From DAOTXS01 sp034435055 (GTDB lineage: Bacteria; Chloroflexota; Anaerolineae; UBA4142): a stretch of 64,000 nt of DNA. Below the pieces are notes generated by a model, which was not told the origin of the DNA, did no database searches, and saw only the letters and a program-made list of their open reading frames with translations. The DNA is taken from the NCBI GenBank assembly GCA_034435055.1, contig DAOTXS010000040.1, forward strand, positions 62,001-126,000. The letters are read 5' to 3'. Shown here piece after piece: positions 1-7,085 of the stretch. The translations under genes and the position numbers were made by a program. Numbering within the stretch: the stretch's first letter is position 1; the number at the start of each line of letters is the position of its first letter.

Positions 1-362
1 TCGTCGAGGGCTTGGGGAAAACCGCCCAACCCGGTGCCAAGCACAACGCCCGTACGATCCTTCCCGCCGAAATGTTCGCCCAAGCCGGCGTCCGCGATGG
101 CTTGACGTGTCGCCGCGAGCGCGAACAAAGTTGCACGTCCCATTCGCCGCGCGTCTTTCGCATCGATGCCGTGTTGCGTCGCGTCGAAATTTTTCACTTC
201 GCCGGCGATGCGCGTTTTGTATTTCGACGCGTCGAACAGCGTGACGGGTGCAACGCCCGATTTGCCGGCGAGCAAGTTCTGCCAGAATTCTTCCGGGTTG
301 TGACCCAGCGGCGTAATCGCGCCCAAGCCGGTGATGACAACGCGCGGTCGCGGTTCAGTCAT
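1..362 (-). CDS. fabF: 3-oxoacyl-ACP synthase II, N-terminal part (cut by window edge)
   Basis: The reverse strand encodes the first 120 residues of a condensing enzyme that elongates acyl-ACP with malonyl-ACP in fatty acid synthesis. It begins MTEPRPRVVITGLG, followed by the AITPLG motif typical of KAS II, and later shows the VVLGTGLGG segment. The catalytic cysteine and the two histidines lie beyond the window. The ATG overlaps the plsX stop (ATGA), so both are translated from one message, plsX first. This is a natural pairing because both enzymes handle acyl-ACP. The family call is firm; the missing C-terminus cannot be checked. Confidence 0.93.
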   Translation of the reverse strand, partial: MTEPRPRVVITGLGAITPLGHNPEEFWQNLLAGKSGVAPVTLFDASKYKTRIAGEVKNFDATQHGIDAKDARRMGRATLFALAATRQAIADAGLGEHFGGKDRTGVVLGTGLGGFPQALD

Positions 363-1354
363 TCTGCTTGCACGCCAGCGCGAATCAAATCGACGACGTT
401 GCCGGCGACGGTTTCTTTTGCCACGCGAATTGCATTCTTGATCGCTTTGGCATCCGAGCGTCCGTGGCCGATGATGACCACCCCATCGACGCCGAGCAAA
501 ACGCCGCCGCCAAATTCCGATGGATCGAGTCGGACTTTGAGCGCGTCGAACGCCGGCTTGGCAAGCGCCGCGCCGGCAATCGCGACCGGTCGTTTTTTGA
601 TTTCGGCGCGAATAAAACCGACGAGCGTTTTCGCCAGCGATTCGCTCAACTTGATTACTACGTTACCGACGTAACCATCGCACACGATCACGTCGAAGGT
701 GCCGGCGGGAATATCGCGTCCTTCCGCGTTGCCCAGAAAATTGATCTTTGCCGATTTCAACATTGCGTACGCGTCGCGCACGATCAGCGGACCTTTACCT
801 TCCTCTTCGCCGTTGGAAAGCAAACCGACGCGCGGATTCGCAACGCCCATCGCGCGTTCGGCGTAAATCGAACCCATCAGCGCAAATTGATAAAGATATT
901 CCGGCTTGACATCCGCGTTCGCGCCAACATCGAGTAAGAGCGTGCGTCCGGTCGCGGTCGGCATCGTAACGGTCAACGCGGGTCGCTTGATGCCGCGAAT
1001 GCGACCGAGCGCGTGCGGTCCAACAATCGCCGCCGCCATCGCCGCGCCGGTGTTGCCGGCGGTTACGAACGCGTCGGCGTGCTTTTCCTTGACCAACTTG
1101 ATGCCGATGTTCATCGACGCGTCTTTTTTCTCTTTGACCGCTTCGACGTGTTCCGTCATTCCAATTGCTGTCGGCGCGTGAACCATCGACACGTCGAGAC
1201 CGCCGGTGTTGTGCTTGGCGAGTTCCGGTTTGACTTGGTTTTCATCGCCGACGAGAATGATGCTCACATTCAATTCGCGCGCCGCCCACACCGCGCCTTC
1301 AACATCGGGAACGGGATGGGTGTCACTACCCATTGCGTCCAAAACAATTTTCAT
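359..1354 (-). CDS. plsX: Phosphate acyltransferase PlsX
   Basis: This 331-residue cytoplasmic enzyme converts acyl-ACP to acyl-phosphate, the acyl donor for glycerol-3-phosphate acylation by PlsY. It starts with the family signature VLDAMGSD (usually DAMGGD) and has the DVGAN and VTAGNTGAAMA segments of PlsX. Length is normal. It is the first gene of a plsX-fabF unit read leftwards, diverging from rplI. In related bacteria plsX usually sits beside fabD and fabG, which here lie 27 kb away, so the cluster has been split. The fatty-acid kinase genes fakA and degV in this window feed the same acyl-phosphate pool. Confidence 0.96.
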   Translation of the reverse strand: MKIVLDAMGSDTHPVPDVEGAVWAARELNVSIILVGDENQVKPELAKHNTGGLDVSMVHAPTAIGMTEHVEAVKEKKDASMNIGIKLVKEKHADAFVTAGNTGAAMAAAIVGPHALGRIRGIKRPALTVTMPTATGRTLLLDVGANADVKPEYLYQFALMGSIYAERAMGVANPRVGLLSNGEEEGKGPLIVRDAYAMLKSAKINFLGNAEGRDIPAGTFDVIVCDGYVGNVVIKLSESLAKTLVGFIRAEIKKRPVAIAGAALAKPAFDALKVRLDPSEFGGGVLLGVDGVVIIGHGRSDAKAIKNAIRVAKETVAGNVVDLIRAGVQAE

Positions 1355-1381
1355 CAGCGCCTCGCGATTCAGTGTGCGGCT

Positions 1382-1410
1382 ATTTTACTCGACTTGGTTT
1401 GAATTTGCAA
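1382..1410 (-). promoter_or_regulatory. Putative sigma70-type promoter of plsX-fabF
   Basis: Read on the minus strand there is TTGCAA, a 17-base spacer and TAAAAT, ending about 28 bases before the plsX ATG. Spacing and -10 match the vegetative consensus well. Inferred from sequence only. Confidence 0.5.
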
Positions 1411-1482
1411 GAATTAAGAGGTTTTCTTTTTTTTGAACTTGTGCTAGAATGAAAGTGAGAAATCCGAAACGGAGATGATGCG

Positions 1483-1935
1483 ATGCAAGTGTTGTTGTTG
1501 AAGAATGTGCCCGGGATTGGTAGCGCAGGTCAAGTGAAAAAAGTTGCCGACGGGTACGCGCGCAATTTTTTGTTGCCCAAAAAACTTGCCGTGCCGGCGA
1601 CCGAAGGCGCAGTCAAGCAAGCAGAAACGATCAAGCAAGCCGCGGCGCGCCGCGACGCCCAAACGCTTGCCGAGGCGCAGGCGCTGGCGAAAATTCTGAG
1701 CGAGACGACACTGACTTTCCGCGCCAAAGCCGGCGAAGGGGATCGGTTGTTTGGTTCGATTACTTCTGCGGATATTGCCGACAAACTTGCGACTGATAAA
1801 AACATTCACGTGGATAAACGCAAGATCGAATTGGGCGTGCCGATCAAAGAATTAGGCGAGCGGCAAGTGCCGATCAAAATTCATCCCGAAGTTACCGGGC
1901 AAGTAACCGTGTTGGTGGAACGCGAGTTGGCATGA
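1483..1935 (+). CDS. rplI: 50S ribosomal protein bL9
   Basis: This 150-residue large-subunit protein matches bL9 along its length. The N-terminal domain starts MQVLLLKNVPGIG and has the VKKVADGYARNFLLPKKLA rRNA-binding stretch. A long helix (about residues 40-75) and the C-terminal domain with RLFGSITSADI follow. The ATG is preceded by GGAG. The last four bases overlap the next gene (ATGA). A TAGAAT at 1445-1450 could be its -10 box, with a weak -35. Confidence 0.97.
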   Translation: MQVLLLKNVPGIGSAGQVKKVADGYARNFLLPKKLAVPATEGAVKQAETIKQAAARRDAQTLAEAQALAKILSETTLTFRAKAGEGDRLFGSITSADIADKLATDKNIHVDKRKIELGVPIKELGERQVPIKIHPEVTGQVTVLVERELA

Positions 1936-2285
1936 ATCAGAACGGGATTACTCAATCGTTGATTCGACAAATCGTCGCCCACACACGATGCGCGGCGTGC
2001 GGTCATAGTTTCAATAGCAAAGATGTGCACGTCATCGGCAAGCGCGACAATGCACTGGCGATGAGCGTTGTGTGCCGCGAATGTCGAACGCAAGCGCTTT
2101 TTCTTGTGATGTTGGGGCAGAGCAAACCCCAACCCATTTACACCGATCTCACACCCGGGGAGTGGCATCGTTTTCAAGCGCGTCCCGCCATCTCGCACGA
2201 CGACGTGATCGAGTTCTATCGCTATATGGATTCTTATGCCGGCGATTTGTCCGAAGTAATGGATGAACCGTTGCCGCAAGAGTAA
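1932..2285 (+). CDS. Small zinc-ribbon-like protein of unknown function
   Basis: 117 residues. Two CxxC pairs (C20/C23 and C48/C51) with about 24 residues between them suggest one structural zinc site. The rest is a helical C-terminal region rich in acidic residues. It is translationally coupled to rplI through a four-base ATGA overlap, so it probably follows ribosome production, but its role is unknown. There is no membrane segment or signal peptide. I do not recognise a named family. A ribosome- or stress-associated regulator is a guess only. Confidence 0.8.
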   Translation: MNQNGITQSLIRQIVAHTRCAACGHSFNSKDVHVIGKRDNALAMSVVCRECRTQALFLVMLGQSKPQPIYTDLTPGEWHRFQARPAISHDDVIEFYRYMDSYAGDLSEVMDEPLPQE

Positions 2286-2322
2286 TCTACCGATTTCGTA
2301 AAAAAGATAATCTGTGAGAAAC

Positions 2323-2352
2323 AACCCGACCAATGTAACCTTTGGTCGGGTT
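2323..2352 (+). terminator. Hairpin after rplI operon
   Basis: An 11-bp inverted repeat (AACCCGACCAA / TTGGTCGGGTT) with an 8-base loop lies after the zinc-ribbon gene. Only a short T run follows, so termination strength is uncertain. It separates the rplI unit from the trxA promoter. Confidence 0.6.
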
Positions 2353-2368
2353 TCTGCATCTAAAGAAA

Positions 2369-2397
2369 TTGACAAACCCCAATCCACTCGATATACT
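2369..2397 (+). promoter_or_regulatory. Promoter of trxA
   Basis: A consensus TTGACA, a 17-base spacer and TATACT lie about 40 bases before the trxA start codon, just after the preceding hairpin. One of the best vegetative promoters in the window. Confidence 0.7.
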
Positions 2398-2437
2398 CAA
2401 ATTAAGCGCAACGACTTATTTCCATCAGGAGGAACAA

Positions 2438-2770
2438 ATGGGCAACGGTCCTTTGCACGTTACCGATCAAGATTTCAAGACAACCGTTTTGAGTTCTGCC
2501 AAACCAGTGTTAGTTGATTTTTGGGCGGCGTGGTGCGGTCCGTGCCGGATGATTGCACCCTTCGTCGAAGAAATTGCCAAAGATTACGCCGGCAAAGCGG
2601 TGGTCGCCAAAATGGATACGGATGCCAATCCGCAAACGCCGATGCAGTACGGCATTATGGGGATTCCAACATTGATCATCTTCAAGAATGGTCAGGAAGT
2701 TGATCGCATTGTGGGCGCGGTGCCAAAAGCGGCGATTGCGAAAAAATTGGACGCGGTGCTTGCCAAGTAA
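2438..2770 (+). CDS. trxA: Thioredoxin
   Basis: This 110-residue cytoplasmic thioredoxin reduces protein disulfides. The active site WCGPC (C33/C36) sits in VDFWAAWCGPC, and the cis-proline loop GIPTLIIF is present. The ATG at 2438 was chosen because AGGAGG stands eight bases upstream; longer in-frame starts would overlap the promoter and hairpin. It opens a run of small redox and metal-binding genes reaching to about 5.3 kb, all on the same strand and closely spaced. Confidence 0.97.
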   Translation: MGNGPLHVTDQDFKTTVLSSAKPVLVDFWAAWCGPCRMIAPFVEEIAKDYAGKAVVAKMDTDANPQTPMQYGIMGIPTLIIFKNGQEVDRIVGAVPKAAIAKKLDAVLAK

Positions 2771-2783
2771 AACAGGACGCCAG

Positions 2784-3167
2784 ATGGATTTAGCATACAC
2801 CCTGACGTCGGAAAAATCATTTGGCGAAGTCGAACGTGCGGTGCAGGACGCGGTAGCCGCCAAAGGTTTCCGCGTTCTTCACGTACACGACGTCCAAGCG
2901 ACATTTGCGGAAAAAGGAATTCAACGCGAGCCATACAAAATCATCGAAGTATGCAACGTCAAATACGCCCATCCAGCGTTGATGGCTGACCCGCTGATCG
3001 GTTTGCTGATGCCGTGCAAGATCAATGTGTACACCGAAAACCACAAAACGAAACTGGCTTTGCTCAAACCGTCGCTGATCACTCCGTTCTTTCCCCAAGC
3101 TGCCGTCGATGCGATGGCGCAAGAAGTTGAAGCGATTCTGCGTGCGGTGGTCGATAGCGCAAAATGA
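2784..3167 (+). CDS. DUF302 family protein
   Basis: 127 residues matching the DUF302 fold. The N-terminus has the usual SFGEVERAVQDAV amphipathic helix, then GFRVLHVHDV. The central segment YKIIEVCNVKYAHPAL holds the conserved cysteine and histidine region, followed by LMPCKINVY. Members are small cytoplasmic or periplasmic proteins of uncertain role, often near redox and sulfur genes; heme or metal binding has been suggested. It follows trxA by 13 bases and is probably co-transcribed with it. Function unassigned. Confidence 0.85.
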   Translation: MDLAYTLTSEKSFGEVERAVQDAVAAKGFRVLHVHDVQATFAEKGIQREPYKIIEVCNVKYAHPALMADPLIGLLMPCKINVYTENHKTKLALLKPSLITPFFPQAAVDAMAQEVEAILRAVVDSAK

Positions 3168-3182
3168 TTTCGAGGTAAGACG

Positions 3183-3389
3183 ATGCCGATTTACGAATAT
3201 TATTGTGAGGATTGCCAAGCACCATTTGAAGTCTTTGTCCGCTCGATGAACGCGAAGGTCAACGCAATTTGTCCAACGTGCGGCGGCGAACATGTCGAAA
3301 AAGAAGTCACTGCCGCGGCGGCGCTCGGAACGGGCGGCGATGGATTCTCGCTGGGTTCATCCGCGTCATCGTGCGCGCCGAGTGGTTGA
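3183..3389 (+). CDS. FmdB-type zinc-ribbon protein
   Basis: 68 residues. It starts MPIYEYYCEDC and has two CxxC pairs (C8/C11, C30/C33), the zinc ribbon of the FmdB regulatory-protein family, followed by a Gly/Ser/Ala-rich tail ending SSCAPSG. FmdB was named as a putative regulator of formamidase, but most members are uncharacterised. GAGGTAAG precedes the ATG. It sits in the thiol/redox run between DUF302 and the two-domain glutaredoxin-like gene. Confidence 0.9.
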   Translation: MPIYEYYCEDCQAPFEVFVRSMNAKVNAICPTCGGEHVEKEVTAAAALGTGGDGFSLGSSASSCAPSG

Positions 3390-3402
3390 GGGCTGCCGCG
3401 TC

Positions 3403-3421
3403 GGTAACCCGTGGGGTTACC
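3403..3421 (+). repeat. Small hairpin upstream of the UGA-containing redox gene
   Basis: GGTAACCC and GGGTTACC flank a three-base loop. No T run follows, so it is not an obvious terminator. It lies 16 bases before the start of the next gene and could be an RNA-processing or attenuation structure; function unknown. Confidence 0.45.
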
Positions 3422-3437
3422 CCAGATAGGAGCGAAA

Positions 3438-4133
3438 ATGGCATTATTACGCGACGCAGATCGCGAAGGGTTGCGCAAGGAACTGGCGCAATTAAACACG
3501 CCGGTGAAATTGCTTTTTTTCTCGCAAGCACTCGATTGCGAGTATTGCCCGTTGACGAAACAAGTGCTTGAGGAAATCACCGGGTTGACCGACAAGGTGA
3601 TTTTGCAAGAGTACAACTTTTCGATCGATCGTGAAGCCGTTGAAAAGTACAAGATCGCGCGTGTGCCGGCAATCGTGATTCTACGTCTTGAACAACCCAA
3701 ACTTTTAGTAACCGGGAATGATGCGCCGCGCGAAATCGATTATGGTATTCGCTATTATGGTGTGCCAGCCGGCTTTGAATTTGCCGCGCTCGTCGGCGAT
3801 ATTGTGAACGTGTCGGCGGGCGAATCCGGCTTGAGCGAACAAAGCAAAGCCGCGCTCAAGCAACTGAAAACGCCGTTGCACTTGCAAGTCTTTTCGACGC
3901 CGACTTGACCGCATTGTCCCCGGGCAGTCAGGTTGACTCACCAAATGGCAATGGAAAGTGAATGGATAACGGCGGACGCCGTCGAAGCCACCGAATATCC
4001 CGAATTGTCTGATCGATATCAAGTTTACGCGGTGCCCTTGACGGTTGCGAATAACACGATACGTATCGAAGGCGGGATGCCGGAGAATTTGTTTGTGGAT
4101 CGAATTCTCAAAGCCATTGAGACGCAGAACTAG
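3438..4133 (+). CDS. Two-domain glutaredoxin-like protein (PDO type), probable selenoprotein: UGA at codon 157
   Basis: If UGA at 3906-3908 is read through, the frame gives one 231-residue protein. The N-terminal thioredoxin fold carries C34-E-Y-C37 and cis-proline RVPAIVIL. The C-terminal fold carries T-[UGA]-PHC160, then continues uninterrupted with THQMAMESEWITAD, AVPLTV and a normal end. Homologues of the protein disulfide oxidoreductase / glutaredoxin-like family have CPxC exactly there, so UGA replaces the nucleophilic cysteine. A hairpin of bacterial SECIS type follows (separate entry). The start at 3438 has AGGAG upstream. The alternative is a nonsense mutation or sequencing error changing TGC or TGT to TGA. 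Selenocysteine is favoured because the stop falls on the one catalytic codon and the downstream frame is intact. Confidence 0.8.
3909..3942 (+). promoter_or_regulatory. Putative bacterial SECIS element
   Basis: Directly after the UGA the mRNA can form AGUCA (3926-3930) paired with UGACU (3934-3938), with GGU at the tip. If A3930-U3934 opens, the loop is AGGUU with G in its first two positions. A lower helix GG/CC (3922-3923 with 3941-3942) can stack below. The tip lies about 21 bases after the UGA, within the range known for bacterial SECIS hairpins. Hand-folded only. Confidence 0.6.
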
Positions 4134-4134
4134 A

Positions 4135-4530
4135 ATGAATCTCATTCAACAAGTATGTGATGAATGTAAAACAGTGGCCATTGTTGGCGCGTCGGATAAT
4201 CCGGTGCGGCCCAGTTACCAAGTTGCCCAGTATTTGCAGGAGCAAGGATTCAAGATTATTCCGGTGAATCCAGCCCTGACCGAACTCTTGGGCGAGCAAG
4301 CGTACCCGGATATTACGTCGATTCCAAGCGCGGTCGATGTGGTCGATATTTTCCGAAATCCAGACGCGGTGCCGGCAATTGTGGATGAGGCGATTGCGAA
4401 GAAAGCAAAGGTGGTGTGGATGCAACCGGGCGCAGAAAACCAATTGGCGTACGAACGCGCGGCGCAAGCCGGGTTGCAAGTGATTATGGGCGTCTGTATG
4501 AAAAAAGAACATCAGAAAATCAAGAGATGA
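4135..4530 (+). CDS. CoA-binding protein (YccU-like)
   Basis: 131 residues forming one Rossmann-type CoA-binding domain. The nucleotide-binding loop VAIVGASDNPVRPS is near residue 14, IIPVNPAL near 40, VDIFRNPDAVP near 75 and VVWMQPGAEN near 97; the end is GVCMKKEH. Such stand-alone domains are common and lack the ligase partner of acyl-CoA synthetases; their role is not established, and CoA or CoA-disulfide binding is likely. The start is one base past the previous stop, so the two are probably co-translated. Confidence 0.9.
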   Translation: MNLIQQVCDECKTVAIVGASDNPVRPSYQVAQYLQEQGFKIIPVNPALTELLGEQAYPDITSIPSAVDVVDIFRNPDAVPAIVDEAIAKKAKVVWMQPGAENQLAYERAAQAGLQVIMGVCMKKEHQKIKR

Positions 4531-4534
4531 ATCA

Positions 4535-4951
4535 ATGCCGAATCTCAAAACAGCAACGGTGAAATGGATTGAAGGGCGCGCGTTTGAGACATCGACCGGC
4601 TCCGGGCATCACGGCGTCATCGAAGGCGGCGGCGAGAATCGCGGACCTAGCCCGATGGAGTTGGTGCTGGTCGGTCTTGCCGGTTGCACCGCCATCGATG
4701 TCATCGAAATTTTGCAAAAGAAAAAAGTCGATGTCAAGGAATTTCAAGTGCGCGTGGAAGGCACACGCGCGGAAACGATACCTGCCGTTTATACCTGCAT
4801 CGATGTGATTTACACGATTCGCGGTAAAGATATTCCGCCGCGCGCGGTCGAGCAGGCGATCCATCTCTCCGAAGACAAGTACTGTAGCGTCGGCGCGATG
4901 TTGGGCAAAACCGCGAAAATCAATTCGCGGTACGAGATTATCGAGGAATAA
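4535..4951 (+). CDS. OsmC/Ohr family peroxidase-like protein
   Basis: 138 residues. The family reduces organic hydroperoxides with two cysteines, here C51 in GLAGCTAIDV and C117 in SEDKYCSVGAML. The GPSPMELVLVGLAGC motif before the first cysteine is characteristic of the OsmC fold, whose dimers are cytoplasmic. The start is four bases after the CoA-binding gene. It fits the redox theme of this stretch. Some OsmC relatives elsewhere carry selenocysteine at the first cysteine; here it is an ordinary TGC. Confidence 0.92.
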   Translation: MPNLKTATVKWIEGRAFETSTGSGHHGVIEGGGENRGPSPMELVLVGLAGCTAIDVIEILQKKKVDVKEFQVRVEGTRAETIPAVYTCIDVIYTIRGKDIPPRAVEQAIHLSEDKYCSVGAMLGKTAKINSRYEIIEE

Positions 4952-4962
4952 AAATCCTATCC

Positions 4963-5052
4963 GTCATTACGAGTGACCGCAAAGGAGCGAAGCAATCTTT
5001 CCGAGCGCTTTGAGAGATTGTTTCGTCACAAAAACCGTTCCTCGCAATGACA
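4963..5052. repeat. Dispersed inverted repeat, GTCATTGCGAG type (copy 1)
   Basis: Outer arms are GTCATTACGAG and CTCGCAATGAC; an inner pair around GAAGCAATCT / AGATTGTTTCGTC completes the cruciform-like shape. The same design recurs at 12851, 28051, 30752, 31737, 58496 and 61846. It is intergenic and non-coding. Confidence 0.8.
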
Positions 5053-5065
5053 ATTGGATATTTGA

Positions 5066-5269
5066 ATGATCGGACACAATTATCGTGTGCCGCAGATCGA
5101 TGCGGAGAAATGCAATGCCTGCCGCACGTGTCAGGCGCGCAAAACCTGCCGCGTGAAAGCGCTCGTGCAATTCGAGTCGCACGAGTTGCCGTACATCGAC
5201 CGGGAATTGTGTCGCGGCTGTCTGGTGTGTATGGATGAGTGTCCGTTCAAGGCAATCATTGTAGAGTAG
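5066..5269 (+). CDS. 2[4Fe-4S] ferredoxin
   Basis: A 67-residue electron carrier. First cluster motif C16-x2-C19-x2-C22-x5-C28, second C49-x2-C52-x2-C55-x3-C59-P. The spacing C22-x5-C28 departs from the usual CxxCxxCxxxCP in the first half, so that cluster may be atypical or lost. No partner oxidoreductase is adjacent; it ends the redox run that began with trxA. The ATG at 5066 has no strong ribosome-binding site. Confidence 0.85.
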   Translation: MIGHNYRVPQIDAEKCNACRTCQARKTCRVKALVQFESHELPYIDRELCRGCLVCMDECPFKAIIVE

Positions 5270-5293
5270 GGGCGAGGTGAACTCGCCCCGTTT
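5269..5293 (+). terminator. Rho-independent terminator after ferredoxin
   Basis: GGGGCGAG / CTCGCCCC with a short loop, followed by GTTTTGTTT. The same GGGGCGAG-type hairpin recurs at 57598. Confidence 0.85.
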
Positions 5294-5299
5294 TGTTTG

Positions 5300-5328
5300 T
5301 TGCCAAATTCCAGAGTCGTTTGTATAAT
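5300..5328 (+). promoter_or_regulatory. Promoter upstream of the 63-residue protein and MFS exporter
   Basis: TTGCCA, 17 bases, then TATAAT, ending 23 bases before the start codon at 5352. Good consensus match, directly after a terminator. Confidence 0.7.
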
Positions 5329-5351
5329 TCAAAAACTGGGAGGCAAGGCAA

Positions 5352-5543
5352 ATGGTCATCGTCACCGAAATGAAAGTGGACGGCAAGTTGATCGGCACGT
5401 TGAGCGCGAACGCAAAGGAATTCAAAACCGGCAGTCGCGGTTTCTACGGGCAAGGCAAAATCGAAATTGACGGCAAGCGGTATCAAGTGCAAATACAACT
5501 TGTCGAAATTGGGAGCAAGAAACCGGTGGAAAAATCTCAATGA
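5352..5543 (+). CDS. Small protein of unknown function
   Basis: 63 residues, mostly predicted beta strands (KVDGKLIGTLSA, GKIEIDGKRYQVQIQLVEIG), with no cysteine, signal or membrane segment. The Gly-rich middle GSRGFYGQGK resembles a small single-domain fold. It has its own promoter and GGGAGG eight bases before the ATG, and it overlaps the MFS gene by four bases (ATGA). I do not recognise the family. A link with the exporter is suggested only by coupling. Confidence 0.75.
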   Translation: MVIVTEMKVDGKLIGTLSANAKEFKTGSRGFYGQGKIEIDGKRYQVQIQLVEIGSKKPVEKSQ

Positions 5544-7048
5544 CCGGTCGTCGGCTTTACGTCATCACCTTCACGATGATGCTCTCGCTCTTCCTCGCGT
5601 CGATGGAGGTTACGATCGTTGCAACGGCGATGCCGACGATCGTCGCGCAGTTGGGCGGGCTGTCGATTTACGCGTGGGTGTTCTCCGCGTACATGCTCAC
5701 ATCCACAACAGTCGTGCCAATCTTTGGCAAGCTCTCTGACATTTACGGACGCCGCCGCATTTATCTGATCGCGATGACAATTTTTCTCATCGGCTCGGTG
5801 TTGTGCGCGCAGGCGACAAGTATGCCGCAACTCGTGATCTTTCGCGCGCTTCAAGGACTCGGCGCGGGCGGAATTCAGCCGCTTGCGTTCATCATCATCG
5901 GCGATATTTTTGCCTTCGAGCAACGCGCCAAGATGCAGGGTTGGTTTTCAAGTGTGTGGGGTTTATCGAGTATTATCGGTCCGCTCATCGGCGGATTCAT
6001 TGTTGAGCAAGCATCGTGGCAGTGGATTTTTTGGCTCAATCTGCCGTTCGGTTTAGTTGCCGCGGCGTTGATGCTGGTCGCGTGGCGTGATGTTACTCCG
6101 CGCGCGCCCGGTCAAATCGATTATGCCGGCGCGGCACTGTTGAGCGGTGGCATCGTCGCGTTGATGCTCGCGCTCTTTGAGTTGCGGTCGGGCACGCCGG
6201 CGGAGCCGATGATGTTTGCGTTTGCGCTGATCACATCGATAGTTTTGTTCATTGTGCTTGGGTTGGTCGAACGCCGCGCGACGAATCCGATTTTGCCCCT
6301 GCCATTGTTTCGGGATCGATTGTTCGCCACATCGATTGGCCACGGCTTTCTTGCTGGGTTCGCGCTCTTTGGGACGACATCGTTCTTGCCGCTGTTTGTG
6401 CAAGCGGTTTTAGGCACGAGTGCAACGGCGGCGGGTGCGACGTTGACGCCGCAGATTTTAATGTGGGTAACGGCAAGTATTATCGGCAGTCGCTTGTTGT
6501 TACGAATCAATTATCGTTCGCTCGCGTTGACCGGGATGACGCTGTTGGTTTTCAGTTTTGCGATGTTTGTCTTGGTTGATGCCTCGACGCCGCAATGGTG
6601 GTTGTTTGTTCTCGTTGGAATGGGTGGGCTGGGAATGGGCTTGTCGATTCCGTCATTCCTAATTGCGGTGCAAACGACGGTGCCACGGCAATCACTTGGC
6701 ACAGCGACCGCGACGGTGCAGTTTAGTCGCAGTATCGGCGGAACGGTGGGGACGAGTGTGCTGGGAGTAATTCTCGCCGCGCGGCTCGCGGTGGCGTTAG
6801 CCGGGCTGGGACTCGATCCGGACAAGGAATCGATTGGTGCATTGCTCGATGGTGGCACGAACGCCGCGATCCTGATCCAAATCCGCGGTGCGGTCGCCTC
6901 GGCGGTGCAAGGTGTTTTTGTTGCCGCGTTGTTTTCGGCGATCCTGGGATGGGTGGTAACGTGGTTCGCGCCGCGCATGCGCATTGGCAAGCGCGCGCCT
7001 GCGCCGTCGGAAAAAACGGCTGAAGCCGAAATGCCGATGGTGGAATAA
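5540..7048 (+). CDS. MFS drug:proton antiporter, 14-TMS DHA2 family
   Basis: 502 residues with about 14 hydrophobic helices. Motif A appears as GKLSDIYGRRRIYL after TMS 2 and motif C as GPLIGGFIVEQASWQWIFWLNLPFG, both diagnostic of the EmrB/QacA (DHA2) branch that expels hydrophobic compounds by proton exchange. The start overlaps the preceding small gene by four bases. Substrate cannot be read from sequence. A strong terminator follows. Confidence 0.93.
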   Translation: MTGRRLYVITFTMMLSLFLASMEVTIVATAMPTIVAQLGGLSIYAWVFSAYMLTSTTVVPIFGKLSDIYGRRRIYLIAMTIFLIGSVLCAQATSMPQLVIFRALQGLGAGGIQPLAFIIIGDIFAFEQRAKMQGWFSSVWGLSSIIGPLIGGFIVEQASWQWIFWLNLPFGLVAAALMLVAWRDVTPRAPGQIDYAGAALLSGGIVALMLALFELRSGTPAEPMMFAFALITSIVLFIVLGLVERRATNPILPLPLFRDRLFATSIGHGFLAGFALFGTTSFLPLFVQAVLGTSATAAGATLTPQILMWVTASIIGSRLLLRINYRSLALTGMTLLVFSFAMFVLVDASTPQWWLFVLVGMGGLGMGLSIPSFLIAVQTTVPRQSLGTATATVQFSRSIGGTVGTSVLGVILAARLAVALAGLGLDPDKESIGALLDGGTNAAILIQIRGAVASAVQGVFVAALFSAILGWVVTWFAPRMRIGKRAPAPSEKTAEAEMPMVE

Positions 7049-7054
7049 ACATCG

Positions 7055-7085
7055 AAACCCGCCCAGATTTCAGGCGGGTTTTGTT
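7055..7085. terminator. Bidirectional terminator between convergent genes
   Basis: AAACCCGCC / GGCGGGTTT with a 9-base loop, then TGTTTCC on the plus strand. It lies between the MFS stop and the convergent membrane-protein stop, which falls inside the hairpin. Confidence 0.85.

Noticed and set aside
3438..4133. Treating the UGA-split redox gene as a simple pseudogene or as two genes
   Set aside because: The two halves are in the same frame, the stop is exactly at the catalytic cysteine, the second half starts mid-domain and has no ribosome-binding site of its own.
4535..4951. A second selenoprotein at the OsmC-type gene
   Set aside because: Some OsmC relatives have Sec at this place, but codon 51 is an ordinary cysteine codon and the frame has no internal UGA.
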